63,487 bases of DNA from Pirellulaceae bacterium (GTDB taxonomy: Bacteria > Planctomycetota > Planctomycetia > Pirellulales > Pirellulaceae). The notes under the pieces are model-generated. The model made no database searches. It saw only the letters and a program-made list of their open reading frames with translations, and was not told the origin of the DNA. The translations under genes and the position numbers were made by a program. Of this stretch, positions 8,930 to 19,181 are shown piece by piece (position 1 is the stretch's first letter; each line of letters starts with the position of its first letter). Location: positions 1 through 63,487 of the forward strand of contig JAGFJK010000170.1 in assembly GCA_024102795.1 (NCBI GenBank), written 5' to 3'.

Positions 8930-11326
8930 TCATCGGCCCAGCGTTACGCTGACCCAGAATGGATGCTGGCGATCGCTGCGCGTCCGAGCGTCTTCGAGCA
9001 GATCGCGGATGTTGGGTTCCAAGGCCAGCGATTGGCTGCGGTTGTTGAAGCTGACCGTGACCCGGTTGGCGAAATCCACCATCTCCGGCGCCAGCCAGAT
9101 CGTGGCTTGCGAGGCGGCCGAGCGGAGCGTGACCCGCTTCCGCTCGGTCACGCGGCCTTCGATTACTCCGGCCCGAGCCGAACCGGAGTCGGTATCCCAG
9201 TTGGCGGGCGCGACGGTAGCTTGAGCGGGGAAGCCGGACAGCTCGGCCCACCAGAAAGCATTGTCCCAGGCCCGCATGGAATACGCCGTGAACTCGTCGC
9301 GAAACAGGTTCCGCGAGGGCGTCAGCCGCATCCAGTCGAACATCCGCTGGATCTCCTCGTGGAAATGCTCGTGGCCACGCCCCCGGTATTCGACAATCAC
9401 CACGTTGTACGTGTGCCGGGTCAGGTAGCGGTTCCATTGCGGCGCGTTCTGGGCGATCTTGTTGCCGTCCATTTCTCCCGAGACGAAGTACATCGGCAGG
9501 TGGCGGCCATTCTCGGAGTAGCGTTCGATGTACTTGTCCGCCACGGCCACCACGGGCAAAATACCGGCCCACAGGTGAGGGTGCGCCAGTCCAATGTCCC
9601 AGGCCGCGTCGCCGCCCATCGAGTGGCCGCTGAGGAACACGCGATCCACGTCGATGCTGAAGTGCCGGCAGGCGTCCAGCAGCGAATACATCACGGCGGC
9701 GTGCTCGCGGGCCGAGTAACGGTACTTGTATTGGTGCGCGTCGGCCCACTCGGGCGCCAGCACAATGTAGCCGTGCCGCGACGCCTGCCCCAGCCGCATC
9801 TGGGACTTCTCGTTGTAGGCGCCCGACCACCAATCGACCTGCTGCCGAGCGGTCGTGCCCGCTCCGTGCAGTGTCAGCACACAGGGATAACGGCGGTAGG
9901 GATCGTACTGCGGCGGCAACTGCACGTGGTACGTGATCGCCGGCTCCCCGGGCAACCCCGTCGCCTGCATCTGGAACAGGCCCGGCACCTCGCCGGCGGC
10001 CGATTGAGGCACGTCCAGCGGTGGTTTCATGTGAGCCAGCAGCCGGGCCAGGCTGGCCGGTTGCGCGCCCTCCATGCTGGCCAGCCGTTCCAGCGCCGCG
10101 TCCCGCTCCGGCTGCACCTGGGACCGCAGGTACGTGCGGACTTCGTCGCGAACCGCGTGCAGCGACGTCGCCACGGCCAGGTTCTCCAGCCCCTGGCCAC
10201 TACCCAGCAACCATCCGCTCACCGCCAGCGCCAGCTTCTGGCCGACCGACAGCTTGTCGTCGTCGGCCAGGCGAGCATAATCCGCCAATCGCGGCAGCGT
10301 TTCCAGACTCAACTCGGCGGCCATCTCCTGCCGCACCCGCTCGACCCGCTCCCGCAGCGCCGCGTCCTCCAACTGCCCCGTGTGCTGCTGGAGCTGCGCC
10401 AGGATCCGTTCCGCCTCGCCCACCGTCCGCTTGTACTCGTCCAGCATGTCGCTGACCTTCAGCAACTCCACGCCGGCCACGCCATCGCTGGGAAACTGCT
10501 CCAACATGGCGATCGCCAGTTGATGCTGGCCCGCGTCCCGCCGCAGTTCGATCTCGCGGATCAGCCGGCGAGCGGCCAGTTGCCGCAGCTTGCTGAGCTG
10601 CTCACGCTTGTCGACCAGTTGCGGAAAGGCGCTTAACACCTCCTCCAATTCGGCCTGCGCGTCGTGAAACCGTTCCGCCTGAATGTAAAATCGCACCAGC
10701 CGCAGCCGATCGTCCGGGTTGTGCGGATCGATCGCCTTCCGCAAGAGGGGGCTGAGCACGTCGCGGGGCAAGCTGGTCGTGGAAAGCCGCATATCCCAGA
10801 TGTACGTGGGTCCCTCCACCAGCAATCCTTCCACCTTGGCATAGTTGGGCGTCACCTCGGTGATCCCCTGAATGATGTTGGCCGGGCCCTTCGGCGTGTT
10901 CATGGTCACCAGCCGGTTGCCGTAGGCGTCAAACGGTTCGACCCGTGTGAACTGGCCGACGCTCTTGATCCTGGCGCCGGCCCGCGCCACGCGCTTGGGG
11001 ATGTCGAACCGTTCGAACGCCGGACCGGGAGCGAAGTTCAGCCCCCCAGGACGCACCTGGTTTTCGGGCAGGAAGGTCCGCCGCAACGCGTCGTCCACCA
11101 GCACGATCTTGGTCGCCTTGCCTTCGGCCGGAGTCTTGCTGAGGTCCAATCCGGTCTGGCCCACTTCCGAGATGTTGCCCAGATCGCCCTGAAATTCCAG
11201 GCCGTTCTGCAACGTGACGGTGGCCGCCCACAGCACGGACACGGCACCCAGTCCCAGGAGCGGGGTAGCCAGCAAGACAAGCGCCGCGCGGATCCGCGCC
11301 CGCCGACACATTTGCTTCCGCGCCAT
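8930..11326 (-). CDS. exported alpha/beta hydrolase (esterase/peptidase-like)
   Basis: 798 residues from the ATG at 11326 (MARKQMCRRARIR), chosen because a signal peptide follows at once (AALVLLATPLLGLGAVSVLWA); the frame is open for 35 more codons upstream. Residues 30-480 form a helical, repeat-like N-terminal part of unknown function. The C-terminal catalytic domain has the lid/oxyanion region VLTLHGAG, the nucleophile elbow GHSMGG near residue 590, an acid in GEMDGN, and a candidate His in GRGHEHF. This matches the prolyl-oligopeptidase/PHB-depolymerase-like esterases. The substrate is unknown; a periplasmic ester or peptide is likely. Confidence 0.82.
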   Translation of the reverse strand: MARKQMCRRARIRAALVLLATPLLGLGAVSVLWAATVTLQNGLEFQGDLGNISEVGQTGLDLSKTPAEGKATKIVLVDDALRRTFLPENQVRPGGLNFAPGPAFERFDIPKRVARAGARIKSVGQFTRVEPFDAYGNRLVTMNTPKGPANIIQGITEVTPNYAKVEGLLVEGPTYIWDMRLSTTSLPRDVLSPLLRKAIDPHNPDDRLRLVRFYIQAERFHDAQAELEEVLSAFPQLVDKREQLSKLRQLAARRLIREIELRRDAGQHQLAIAMLEQFPSDGVAGVELLKVSDMLDEYKRTVGEAERILAQLQQHTGQLEDAALRERVERVRQEMAAELSLETLPRLADYARLADDDKLSVGQKLALAVSGWLLGSGQGLENLAVATSLHAVRDEVRTYLRSQVQPERDAALERLASMEGAQPASLARLLAHMKPPLDVPQSAAGEVPGLFQMQATGLPGEPAITYHVQLPPQYDPYRRYPCVLTLHGAGTTARQQVDWWSGAYNEKSQMRLGQASRHGYIVLAPEWADAHQYKYRYSAREHAAVMYSLLDACRHFSIDVDRVFLSGHSMGGDAAWDIGLAHPHLWAGILPVVAVADKYIERYSENGRHLPMYFVSGEMDGNKIAQNAPQWNRYLTRHTYNVVIVEYRGRGHEHFHEEIQRMFDWMRLTPSRNLFRDEFTAYSMRAWDNAFWWAELSGFPAQATVAPANWDTDSGSARAGVIEGRVTERKRVTLRSAASQATIWLAPEMVDFANRVTVSFNNRSQSLALEPNIRDLLEDARTRSDRQHPFWVSVTLGR

Positions 11327-11637
11327 GCTTGTTTCTCCCGTCATCGATCGCCCCCGAACCGCCCAGCCAGGTGGAAGGCCAGACATGAAGACCAATCGCC
11401 AGACGCCGGCGCGACTCCACGCCTCGGTCATCCGGCGGCTTGCAGGCAGTGTCGTTCCACTTATTGTGACCGCCTTGAGCTTCGGCCGTCAACCTTTGAG
11501 CCGCTCTCTGCTTATAGCTTGGCCCCGCTGGCCGCGGAGGTTCCAGCGGTCGAATCAGGCGGGGTCGTCCCATTGACACTGAAGATTACGATTAACAAGA
11601 TTACGGCGTCTGGAGAACCTTTGCTGGATAAACCGCC
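11327..11637. other. divergent intergenic region
   Basis: 311 bp between divergent genes. A TTGACA hexamer at 11573-11578, with CAAGAT 17 bases later (11596-11601), is a weak promoter candidate for the plus-strand gene at 11638. A 63-codon frame opens at 11385 after GGAAGG, but its composition does not look coding and it is left out. Confidence 0.35.
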
Positions 11638-11898
11638 GTGATCCCTCGCCGACTCCTCTCACTGCTCGTCTTCGGCCTGCCGGTACTGGTTGTGGCCTTC
11701 GGAGTCGTCATGGGCGGGCAGGCCCTGGCGGCCGCCTTGCAAGACGCCTCGGCCGCACGACTGCTGCTGGGCGTGGCCATCGGTTGCCTGCTGTTGATCT
11801 GCATCGACATCGTGCTGCTGGTCGGCTGGTTGGGGATGCAGGCCTGGTACGCCCAGCAGCCGTCCGATGAGCAGCGTCCGCTGCCGCCGTCCGAATGA
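11638..11898 (+). CDS. small two-pass membrane protein
   Basis: 86 residues from a GTG start. Two transmembrane helices are visible: residues 6-30 (LLSLLVFGLPVLVVAFGVV) and 43-68 (LLLGVAIGCLLLICIDIVLL). The tail is polar and proline-rich (DEQRPLPPSE). No family is recognised. It precedes the zinc-ribbon membrane protein by 153 bp on the same strand and may be expressed with it. Confidence 0.6.
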   Translation: MIPRRLLSLLVFGLPVLVVAFGVVMGGQALAAALQDASAARLLLGVAIGCLLLICIDIVLLVGWLGMQAWYAQQPSDEQRPLPPSE

Positions 11899-12051
11899 CG
11901 CCAGGCGGCGGCAAGTTGCCCCGGCAACCCGTGTTACTGGCCGCCCGTGTTACTGGCCACCACGGCGCCGGTCTGATAGTGTGGTCGGAAGCGGCCTTTC
12001 CCACCAACACTCCCGCAACCTGCGTCCATCTCGACTGGGACGGCTGATTCG

Positions 12052-12960
12052 ATGCCCATACGGTTTCAGTGTGCGAACTGTCAGCAACGGCTGAGCGTCA
12101 GCTCGCGCAAAGTGGGCGCTCGGGCCAAGTGCCCCAAGTGCCAGCAAACCTTGACCGTGCCGACGGCCGAGGAAGCCGAGCGCCAGTTGGCCGTCGCGAC
12201 GGCCGCCGCCGCGACGGCGCCTGGCCTGCCGCGGGAAACCGACCCCTGGGCTGACTTCGCCGTGTTCGACGACGACGTGGAGTGGGTCTACGAGCAGGAG
12301 ACCGCTCCGGCCATCCGCGGTGGCGGCCCGCGAACCGGCGCTCATGCCGGTCGCGGCTCGTTGCCCGACCACGTCGACCCGGAGAAGGTTGCTGTCTCGC
12401 GAAGCCTGCTTTACATGCAAGGCATACTGCTGGCCGTTGTCGGGCTGGTCTGCTTTACGCTGGGCGTGCTGGTGGGCGGCAGCACGGTGGGAGAACCGAG
12501 TGCCGAGAATCAACCGCCACAACCTTGCCTCGTGGCCGGCAAGGTGACTTACAAGGCGGGCGGCGGCGGTCTGCTGCCGGACGCCGGAGCGGTGATCGTC
12601 GTATTGCCGCAGGATGCCAGGCCGGAACAGAAGGCTCCGATTGACGGCCTGATTCCCGCCGCCCCGTTTCCCGTACCCACCGACCCGGGCCTGCAATCAA
12701 TCCAGTCGATCGGCGGCGAGTATGCGCGAGCCGACGTGAACGGTGAATTCCGCTTGCGAGTGCCGGACCGTGGCAAATACCACGTGCTGGTCCTGTCCCG
12801 CAACGCTCGCCGCCGGCCCAGCGAAGAACTGCGGCGCACCGACCTGGCGCAACTGGGCGACTTCTTCATGCCGGCCCCCGACCTGCTGGGACAGAACCGC
12901 TACCGCTGGCAACCCCAGTCAATCCGCCGCGACACGACACTGGACGTGGTGTTTGAGTGA
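12052..12960 (+). CDS. MJ0042-type zinc ribbon membrane protein
   Basis: 302 residues. The N-terminus is a four-cysteine zinc ribbon (CANC at 8-11 and CPKC near 31-34) of the MJ0042 type common in planctomycetes. An acidic linker follows, then a transmembrane helix near residues 122-145 (GILLAVVGLVCFTLGVLVGG). The C-terminal part after residue 160 begins VAGKVTYKAGG and contains ADVNGEFRLRVP, the pattern of a carboxypeptidase-regulatory-like beta sandwich, probably outside the cytoplasm. Function unknown; an anchored sensor or surface-binding role is possible. Confidence 0.75.
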   Translation: MPIRFQCANCQQRLSVSSRKVGARAKCPKCQQTLTVPTAEEAERQLAVATAAAATAPGLPRETDPWADFAVFDDDVEWVYEQETAPAIRGGGPRTGAHAGRGSLPDHVDPEKVAVSRSLLYMQGILLAVVGLVCFTLGVLVGGSTVGEPSAENQPPQPCLVAGKVTYKAGGGGLLPDAGAVIVVLPQDARPEQKAPIDGLIPAAPFPVPTDPGLQSIQSIGGEYARADVNGEFRLRVPDRGKYHVLVLSRNARRRPSEELRRTDLAQLGDFFMPAPDLLGQNRYRWQPQSIRRDTTLDVVFE

Positions 12961-13163
12961 CGGGGACCTGAGAAGCGGCCAGCCCGTCAGCACCGGTACC
13001 TGACCGGCCACAGGCCCATGAATCCCAGTGCCGGGGGAGGCGCAATAGTGCCGATTGCAAATTGCAAATTCGTCGGCCCATCACCCCCTGCTGGCCGCTC
13101 TCTGACTGACCACTGACCACTGACAACCAATCCGCCGACCGCGGCCGCTTGATCCCGGATGCG
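12961..13163. repeat. convergent intergenic region with two heptamer repeats
   Basis: Two heptamer runs lie here: ATTGCAA twice at 13054-13067, and GACTGAC, CACTGAC, CACTGAC at 13104-13124. They are the same two word types found at 4432-4487 and 337-370. No gene or terminator is evident between the flanking convergent genes. Confidence 0.65.
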
Positions 13164-13751
13164 TCAGTTCCAGGAACCGCGACTGGTCAAGGCCAGTTCC
13201 CGCAGTGAAGGAGGCGCGTGCTTCCAGGCCCGTGACCGGCAGCGCTGGTGGCCGGGCGAGTCCAGCAGCCCGCTGATCTCAAACCAATACTCGCGCCCCG
13301 TCGCGGTCGTCAGCACGTCGAACTGCCGATTGCCGGCGGCGACCAGCCGCTGACTGGCGGCTTCGTCCCCCAGCCAGCAGAGCACGTCATACTGGTCGCT
13401 GACGTAAGTTACCAGGAACGGGCGAGACTGGCTGCCGTCACCCGTGTCCAGCAGTCCCTGCAAGCAGGAAGACAGCAGAAACCGCTCCAGCTCCGCATCC
13501 TCACCGTCGCCCAGTTCCTCGGCGATCCAGGCGGCGTAACCGTGCACTCGCGGGCTGAGCAGCCATTCAGGCATCATCCCGTGGATTCGTTCGGCGGCCG
13601 CGGCGAACGCCTGGCGGTTGCACAGGCGGGCGACTTCCGCCAAAGCTTTCACATCAGCCTGGAAGTCGGGCTGGTCGAGCAACGCTTGGCGCACCGCGCG
13701 GTAGCCCCGAGCCGACGGCCGTTCCAAGAAGGCTTGCAGGATGTCTTCCAT
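13164..13751 (-). CDS. hypothetical protein
   Basis: 195 residues from the ATG at 13751 (MEDILQAFLERPSARGYRAV); an ATG eight codons upstream is also possible. The protein is soluble and mostly helical, rich in Leu, Ala and acidic residues, with no signal peptide or membrane segment. The middle part (FLVTYVSDQYDVLCWLGDE) and the end are not recognised as a known family. It is downstream of the VWA gene on the same strand, about 250 bp away. Confidence 0.6.
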   Translation of the reverse strand: MEDILQAFLERPSARGYRAVRQALLDQPDFQADVKALAEVARLCNRQAFAAAAERIHGMMPEWLLSPRVHGYAAWIAEELGDGEDAELERFLLSSCLQGLLDTGDGSQSRPFLVTYVSDQYDVLCWLGDEAASQRLVAAGNRQFDVLTTATGREYWFEISGLLDSPGHQRCRSRAWKHAPPSLRELALTSRGSWN

Positions 13752-13856
13752 CAAGGACCCCGTAAGGAACCACACATGCCGAATCCATCCGAACCCAGGC
13801 GATCGTTGGCGAGCGGCATGATCATGGCCGCACGCGGAACGAACGATTCATGATTC

Positions 13857-13998
13857 CTACATCATACGATACTCGATGCCAAACGGGGAACCCTTCATCA
13901 ACCAACAATCATACTTTTCTTGCTCGTCCTTGAACGCATCGCCGATGAACGCCGCCCTGGTGATCGGCTGCGTGGACCAAGCCGCCAGGCTGTCAGCA
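13857..13998 (-). pseudogene. possible small gene or gene remnant
   Basis: In the gap below the VWA gene one minus-strand frame is open from directly after a TGA to a TAG at 13857-13859 and gives about 46 residues of protein-like composition, ending in EKYDCWLMKGSPFGIEYRMM. There is no ATG at its head, so it is either started from a non-ATG codon or is the tail of a decayed gene. The local base composition is more AT-rich than its neighbours. I do not recognise the family. Confidence 0.28.
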
Positions 13999-15699
13999 TC
14001 AACTCAGCAGTTCGCGCTTGCGATGGACGTAGTCCCAGACGACGAAGCGGTCCAGATCACCGCCGGCGGTAAAGAACACTCGCCCCCGCGTCGATTCCGC
14101 CAACCGGTACGCGAAGCGAATGTCCTCCTCGGACTGCGACCAACTGGGAACCAGGAACAGGTTGATCGTGATGCCCTCGCGCTGGCACAAGCGGCCTTCG
14201 CGCATGGTCGCCGCCTCGGTGCGGTGGTCGGGCGGGTAGAGCAGGTACAGCGTGCTGCCTTCGAAGTGAGCGGTCGGCAGTCCGTCGGTGATCAGCACGA
14301 TCTGGCGGTTGGGAGTATCCTGCGTGGCCAGTAGTTGCCGGGCCATCTGCAGGGCGTGCTGAATGTTCGTGAAATGCGGCGGAATCTGGTACTCGCTCAC
14401 GTCGTCCCGGCTCATATCCACCTTCAGCCGCACAATCGGATCGTAGATCGTCACCGGCTTGGGCAGCAGCTCGACGATCTCGCCGCCGGCACGCACTTTG
14501 GCGAAGGTGTACATCTCGATCACTCTCAGGAAGTCGCCGGGATACTCCCGCCGGATCAGGCCGTCCAGCGCCAGGCCCATGCGTTTGACGTTGATGTACT
14601 GCGACTGGTACCGCATCGACCCGCTCATATCCATGATCACCACGGTCGCGCACTTGGGCGTGTTGCGGGTCTTGTGGACCTCGATGTCGCTGCCGCGCAG
14701 CCTCAGCGGCCGCTCGCCCCCTTGCCGCAGCAGGGCGTTGATCAGCGACTGGGGAATGTCCATCTGGGTCACCGAGTCGCCGAATTCGTAGGGCTTGGTC
14801 TGCGTCATCTCCACGGCCCCGTCGCCCAGGATCGGACCCGTGTGCCGCCCGGTCCGCGCGGCCTGCAAATTGCTGAAGATCCGCTCCAGCAGCTTCCCCT
14901 GGAACATCCGGTAGGCTTGCGGCGTCAGTTGAAATCCCTTGCCGTCGCGGTTCAACCCCTGCCGCTCGGCCTGGTCGCGGACGTAGTTCTCGACCAGTTG
15001 CTGCAGTTCCTTGAGCCGAGCCAGGTCGCCAGGTTCGGCGAACTGCTCCAGCGCCTCCAGGTCGATCACCGCCAGCGTCGCCGACTGGCGGGCCTGTTCG
15101 AGCTGTTTCAGCAGTTCGTCGATCTTCTCCAGTTCCTTCTTGATCTCCAGCGCTTCGGGCACGGTCATCGGCGTGCGCCCGGTGAACGTATAGCGGGCGG
15201 CCAGTTCGTCCACCTGGTACTGGTCCCCCAACCGCTCCATCAGACCCAGCAACTGCGTGGCGAACGGCGATCGCTCGTCGTCCAGCGCGTACCAGAGACG
15301 TTCCAGGTCGTAAATCTGCTCGTCGCCCACCGCCTGTTTGAAAGCGCCTCGCAGCGGCTTGGGCGGCCGCATGTTGGCCGCCGCCTGTTGGAAGATGCGG
15401 CGGGCCTGCCGCAGCACCGTGTTCGTCTCGTAGCGGGCCAGGATCTTCCGCTTGCGTTCCTCCAGGATCGCCCGCAACGCGTCCAGACTCGGGCCCAGTC
15501 CGGCGATCTGGCTGGGATCGAGCCGAATGGCCCGCGCCAGCTCCTCCTCGCTGAGCTGCCGCAGGTTGCCGAACGCCAGCATGTGCTCGAAAACGGGCGA
15601 GACCAGGTCGGGCGGCGGCTGCGTCGGGCTGGGAAACTCGGCCGGGTTATATCTCTGGTACGTGTGAACGATACCGCCCAGTCGTTTGCGGCTGGTCAT
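13999..15699 (-). CDS. VWA-domain protein, partner of a MoxR-like ATPase
   Basis: 566 residues from the ATG at 15699 (MTSRKRLGGIVHTYQRYNP). The C-terminal 200 residues are a von Willebrand A domain with an intact MIDAS: MDMSGSMRYQS (DxSxS) near residue 355, and LITDGLPTAH later. The N-terminal half is helical, with a long coiled-coil-like stretch (EALEIKKELEKIDELLKQLEQ). It is the third gene of a minus-strand set, behind an AAA ATPase and a lipoprotein. In known MoxR/VWA pairs the ATPase remodels or activates a target through the VWA protein, often in metal insertion; a comparable chaperone role is inferred here. Confidence 0.82.
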   Translation of the reverse strand: MTSRKRLGGIVHTYQRYNPAEFPSPTQPPPDLVSPVFEHMLAFGNLRQLSEEELARAIRLDPSQIAGLGPSLDALRAILEERKRKILARYETNTVLRQARRIFQQAAANMRPPKPLRGAFKQAVGDEQIYDLERLWYALDDERSPFATQLLGLMERLGDQYQVDELAARYTFTGRTPMTVPEALEIKKELEKIDELLKQLEQARQSATLAVIDLEALEQFAEPGDLARLKELQQLVENYVRDQAERQGLNRDGKGFQLTPQAYRMFQGKLLERIFSNLQAARTGRHTGPILGDGAVEMTQTKPYEFGDSVTQMDIPQSLINALLRQGGERPLRLRGSDIEVHKTRNTPKCATVVIMDMSGSMRYQSQYINVKRMGLALDGLIRREYPGDFLRVIEMYTFAKVRAGGEIVELLPKPVTIYDPIVRLKVDMSRDDVSEYQIPPHFTNIQHALQMARQLLATQDTPNRQIVLITDGLPTAHFEGSTLYLLYPPDHRTEAATMREGRLCQREGITINLFLVPSWSQSEEDIRFAYRLAESTRGRVFFTAGGDLDRFVVWDYVHRKRELLS

Positions 15700-15779
15700 G
15701 CTTGGCCTTCCGGGACAAAGATCTTCACGGGCCAGAATCACCAAGACGGGATTCAGACCCGTCCTACTTCAAGACGACC

Positions 15780-17324
15780 TCAGGGAAAGAGATGTTGGCG
15801 AGCCAGAATCACCGCGTGCATCTGGTGCTGGACCGTGTCGATGCGCAGCAGCGGATCGCTGGCCGCGCTCATGACGCCTCCCCGAGCGTACCGTTCCACT
15901 TGAGGACGCTCGCGCAGCCAGGCGCTGGCCACCGGACTGCCCACCTGCCAGGTCGTCAGTTGGTACAGTCCCTGGTCGACCGCGGCGGCGAATTTCCGCT
16001 GAGCCGCTTCGTCGCCCACGTGCCGCGCCAGAACCCAGGCCGTGACCAGCCCTTCATGCGCATACGCCGTGTTCCGCCGCCGCTCCAGCGTGCGGTGGAC
16101 ATCGATCATCCAATGCCCCAGCTCGATCGCCCGCCGAGCATACCGATCGTCCTCCGCCCACCCCGCTTCGTGAATCTCGCGGAACGCCATCGTACCCCAC
16201 TGGTAGAACCCCTTGGTCAAATCGCTGTCGGGATCCTCGCGCTGGGCGTCGACCACGTATGCCTGGTACATCGCCTCGGCCGATTCCAGGATCAGCGGTC
16301 GCAGATCGTCGCGGTCAAGCCACCGGGCGGCCTTGGTCAAGGCCAGCAGCGTTTCGCCGTCGAAGTAGGACGACGGCAAGCCGATCCCTTCGCCCGACGA
16401 CCAGCGATACTGGCTGTAGAAGCGGCCGTCGTGGCGCCGCAGGCTCAGCAGGAACTGCAAGTAGGCCTCCAGTTGCCGCCGCACCGTGGCGGAAGCTTCC
16501 GTATCGCCCGCCGAACGCAGGTACTCGATCGCCGCCAGGCTGACCAGGGCCACGCTGCCCGTTTCGCCCTCGAAATTCCCCGGATACTCGATGAACGCTC
16601 CCCGGTCCCGGGCGGCCACGCTGCACTGCCGATAAAAGTTCAAGCCCTGCAGCACCGCTCGCTCGGTCTGGGGACTCGGCTGGTGCTGATGAATCAGCGC
16701 CAGTCCCCACAACGCACCGGCCTGCCGCACCTGGTTGTCCTGGCCTATCGGCTCGCCGGTCAGCGCGTCCATCAGGTAGCGGAAGTTTCCTTGAGCCGTC
16801 TGCTGAGCCAGCATGTACTCGCGCCCCAGCGCCAGCGACTGGTCGAGCAGGGCAGGGGAGAGCCGGGCGGTGCCGGCCGCGGGTGCAGCCGCGGTGCCGC
16901 TCGCGGTATCCTGCGTACTGGCCGGTTGCCCGCCGGCGGGGCCGGTCGCCGGCCGTTGATCCGCGCTGGTGGCAGACGTCCCTTTGGCCGGGTCGCCGTG
17001 CGCCGCGGTATCCTGAGGCTTGACCGCATCCGCGGCCTTCGGGCTATCCACCGCCGTGATGTCCGGCGGTTCGACCACCGCTCGCGGCTCGGAGCGCCCG
17101 CAGCCCGCCGCGACCGGCAGCAGCGGGAACAGCGCCAGTATGGAGAGCCGCACCAGCAGCGGGAACAGCGCCAGCACTGGAAGCGAAGCCAGCAGCGAGG
17201 GCGACAACGGCAGTCGAAGCGGCAGCCAGTCCCAGCCCCCAATTCTTCCGCCGGTTGGCGACCACCAACTCGCTGACCGCCGCCAGCCAGACTCCGCATG
17301 CGTGAAGGGCTTACCGGATCTCAT
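15780..17324 (-). CDS. lipoprotein with predicted alpha/alpha-toroid domain
   Basis: 514 residues if started at the ATG at 17324, which overlaps the end of the ATPase gene by 14 bp. A hydrophobic N-terminal region ends in the lipobox-like PVAAGC near residue 74, unusually far from this start, so a later start may be used. A Pro/Thr/Ala-rich linker follows to about residue 150. The rest is built of helical hairpins with aromatic and Gly motifs ([41 protein letters not shown]), resembling the (alpha/alpha) barrel of glycosidases, epimerases or terpenoid cyclases. The catalytic residues were not identified. It lies between the ATPase and VWA genes. Confidence 0.65.
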   Translation of the reverse strand: MRSGKPFTHAESGWRRSASWWSPTGGRIGGWDWLPLRLPLSPSLLASLPVLALFPLLVRLSILALFPLLPVAAGCGRSEPRAVVEPPDITAVDSPKAADAVKPQDTAAHGDPAKGTSATSADQRPATGPAGGQPASTQDTASGTAAAPAAGTARLSPALLDQSLALGREYMLAQQTAQGNFRYLMDALTGEPIGQDNQVRQAGALWGLALIHQHQPSPQTERAVLQGLNFYRQCSVAARDRGAFIEYPGNFEGETGSVALVSLAAIEYLRSAGDTEASATVRRQLEAYLQFLLSLRRHDGRFYSQYRWSSGEGIGLPSSYFDGETLLALTKAARWLDRDDLRPLILESAEAMYQAYVVDAQREDPDSDLTKGFYQWGTMAFREIHEAGWAEDDRYARRAIELGHWMIDVHRTLERRRNTAYAHEGLVTAWVLARHVGDEAAQRKFAAAVDQGLYQLTTWQVGSPVASAWLRERPQVERYARGGVMSAASDPLLRIDTVQHQMHAVILARQHLFP

Positions 17325-18732
17325 AAGTCAGTCGTCCGTGTTGTTGAGAACGCGAAATGCGGTCCGTCGCGTAGAGGCCCGCCAGAACAAATTCCACGCA
17401 CGAGGCCCGCACGGCGGGGTTCTCCGAGGCATTCACCTCGAACGCCTTGTCCCACACCGGCGGGACGCGCTGCAGCAGCCGCGCGTAGGCGCTGGAAGGC
17501 AGCATGTCACCCACTTCGATCTTCACACCGCGGGAGAAAATCTCGGCGATCTCCGCCAGCCCGTGCCGGTCCACATACTCCTCGAACACCGTCTTGATCG
17601 CCTCCGCCATAACCGCGTCCAGCACCTGCCGTTCGGACATCTGATGGCTGCCCATCAAGTCCAGTTCCAGTTTGCCGAGCGACGACGAGTACAAATGTCC
17701 CAGGTCGCTGATCCGCGGCACCGCGGGCTTCTCGCCCAACACCACGCCGCGGTGCCGGGCACTGGCCACCATCGTGCGATAGTTGGCGATGCTGAACCGG
17801 GCGCTGACTCCCGACTGGTGGTCCACGTACTTCGACTTGCGGGCCTGGATCGTGAGCTGCTCGATGATCTCGCTCATGAAATGCGGCACCAGCACCGGGT
17901 AATCGCCCCCCAGTTCCACCGCGGCCTCCTGCCGCATGATCTGAATGCCCAGCTCCCGCTCACGCGGATAGTGCGTGTGGATCACCGAGCCGATGCGGTC
18001 CTTGAGCTGCGGGATCACCTTGCCACTGCGGTTGAACGTGGACGGGTTGGCCGAGAACAAGATGACCAGATCCAGGTCGAAGCGGACCGGATAGCCGCGG
18101 ATCTGCACGTCCCGCTCCTCCAGGATATTGAACAGTCCCACCTGCACCAGTTCGTCCAGCTCAGGCAGCTCGTTCATGGCGAAAATGCCGCGGTGCAAGC
18201 GCGGAATGAGGCCGAAGTGCAATGCTTCCTCGGTCGCCATGCTGACCCCGCCCGCCAGCTTCGACGGATCGATTTCTCCAATGATATCGGCGAACTTGGT
18301 GCCTGGCGCGAGCCGTTCGGCGTAGCGTTCCTGGCGGTGCCACCAGGCCACCGGCACGTCCTCTTCGGAATGCTCGGCCACATAGCGTTTGCCGGCCGTG
18401 CTGATCGGGTGATAAGGGTCGTCGTGAACCGGCGCTCCGGGAATCTCCAGATAGGGAATGTACTCGTCGAGAAACCGCACCAGCGACCGCATCAAGCGGC
18501 TCTTGGCCTGCCCCTTCTCGCCCAGGAACAGCATGTCGTGGCCGGCGATCAGCGCCAGATTGATTTCCGGGATCACCGTGTGCTCATAGCCCACCACGCC
18601 CGGAAACAGCTCGTCGCCGGACGCCAGCATTCGCAGAAAGTTATCTCGCAGTTCGTCCTTGACCGATTTGGATTGCCAGCCGCTGTCCCGCAACTGGCGG
18701 AGATTGGCTGACCTGACCTGGCGCTGATTCAT
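17311..18732 (-). CDS. MoxR/ChlI-like AAA ATPase
   Basis: 473 residues. The P-loop is [11 protein letters not shown] near residue 72, a GxxGxxKS variant of Walker A. The Walker B position reads [11 protein letters not shown], where the usual Asp before Glu is Asn. [15 protein letters not shown] is the sensor region, and [16 protein letters not shown] resembles the arginine-finger part of magnesium chelatase ChlI and MoxR proteins. The C-terminal lid is helical. It is the first gene of a three-gene set with an overlapping lipoprotein gene and a VWA gene. ATP-driven remodelling of a target through the VWA protein is inferred from known MoxR systems. Confidence 0.82.
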   Translation of the reverse strand: MNQRQVRSANLRQLRDSGWQSKSVKDELRDNFLRMLASGDELFPGVVGYEHTVIPEINLALIAGHDMLFLGEKGQAKSRLMRSLVRFLDEYIPYLEIPGAPVHDDPYHPISTAGKRYVAEHSEEDVPVAWWHRQERYAERLAPGTKFADIIGEIDPSKLAGGVSMATEEALHFGLIPRLHRGIFAMNELPELDELVQVGLFNILEERDVQIRGYPVRFDLDLVILFSANPSTFNRSGKVIPQLKDRIGSVIHTHYPRERELGIQIMRQEAAVELGGDYPVLVPHFMSEIIEQLTIQARKSKYVDHQSGVSARFSIANYRTMVASARHRGVVLGEKPAVPRISDLGHLYSSSLGKLELDLMGSHQMSERQVLDAVMAEAIKTVFEEYVDRHGLAEIAEIFSRGVKIEVGDMLPSSAYARLLQRVPPVWDKAFEVNASENPAVRASCVEFVLAGLYATDRISRSQQHGRLTYEIR

Positions 18733-19181
18733 GGCTCCCTCTGATTCCTCCCCATGCCCCGTGGCAGGTTTCCCCAGTATACCGCAGCTTGTCTCTGCCC
18801 GGGCATCGTAGGTGTCTGGCCGCCAGGTGACCAGCCGCGCGGCGCTCCGTGCGAATCAAATGGGCAGGCAGAAGCCAGTGGCGGACCGCCAGCCGCCGAC
18901 AACGAAGCCCGCGGCCGGGCGCTGATTTTCCCGTGCCGAATCACTCAACCGCCTGCCAAACCGTCACTTGAGCGACGCGGCCTGGCTGCCCCGCCAACCC
19001 TGGATTTCCTTCCCCGGCACGCGACTTGCTACACTGGGTGCAACAACCAACCGGGACGCCCGCGGCCTGGCTTTGACCAGGCACCTTCCCCTGGCGTCCC
19101 ACATCCCCGACTCACGGAAGTCGACCTCGCCGCACGGACACGCCAGCGAAAACCGGAACCGAGAACAGGAGAGAGAGGCTC
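18733..19181. other. divergent intergenic region
   Basis: 449 bp with no supported gene. A TACACT hexamer at about 19029-19034 could be a -10 box for the plus-strand gene at 19182, without a good -35. AGGAG about ten bases before that start is its likely ribosome binding site. Nothing else was recognised. Confidence 0.4.

Noticed and set aside
11385..11576. 63-codon plus-strand frame in the gap upstream of the hydrolase gene
   Set aside because: Arg/Ser-rich, no domain or convincing signal peptide; looks like a chance frame in GC-rich DNA.
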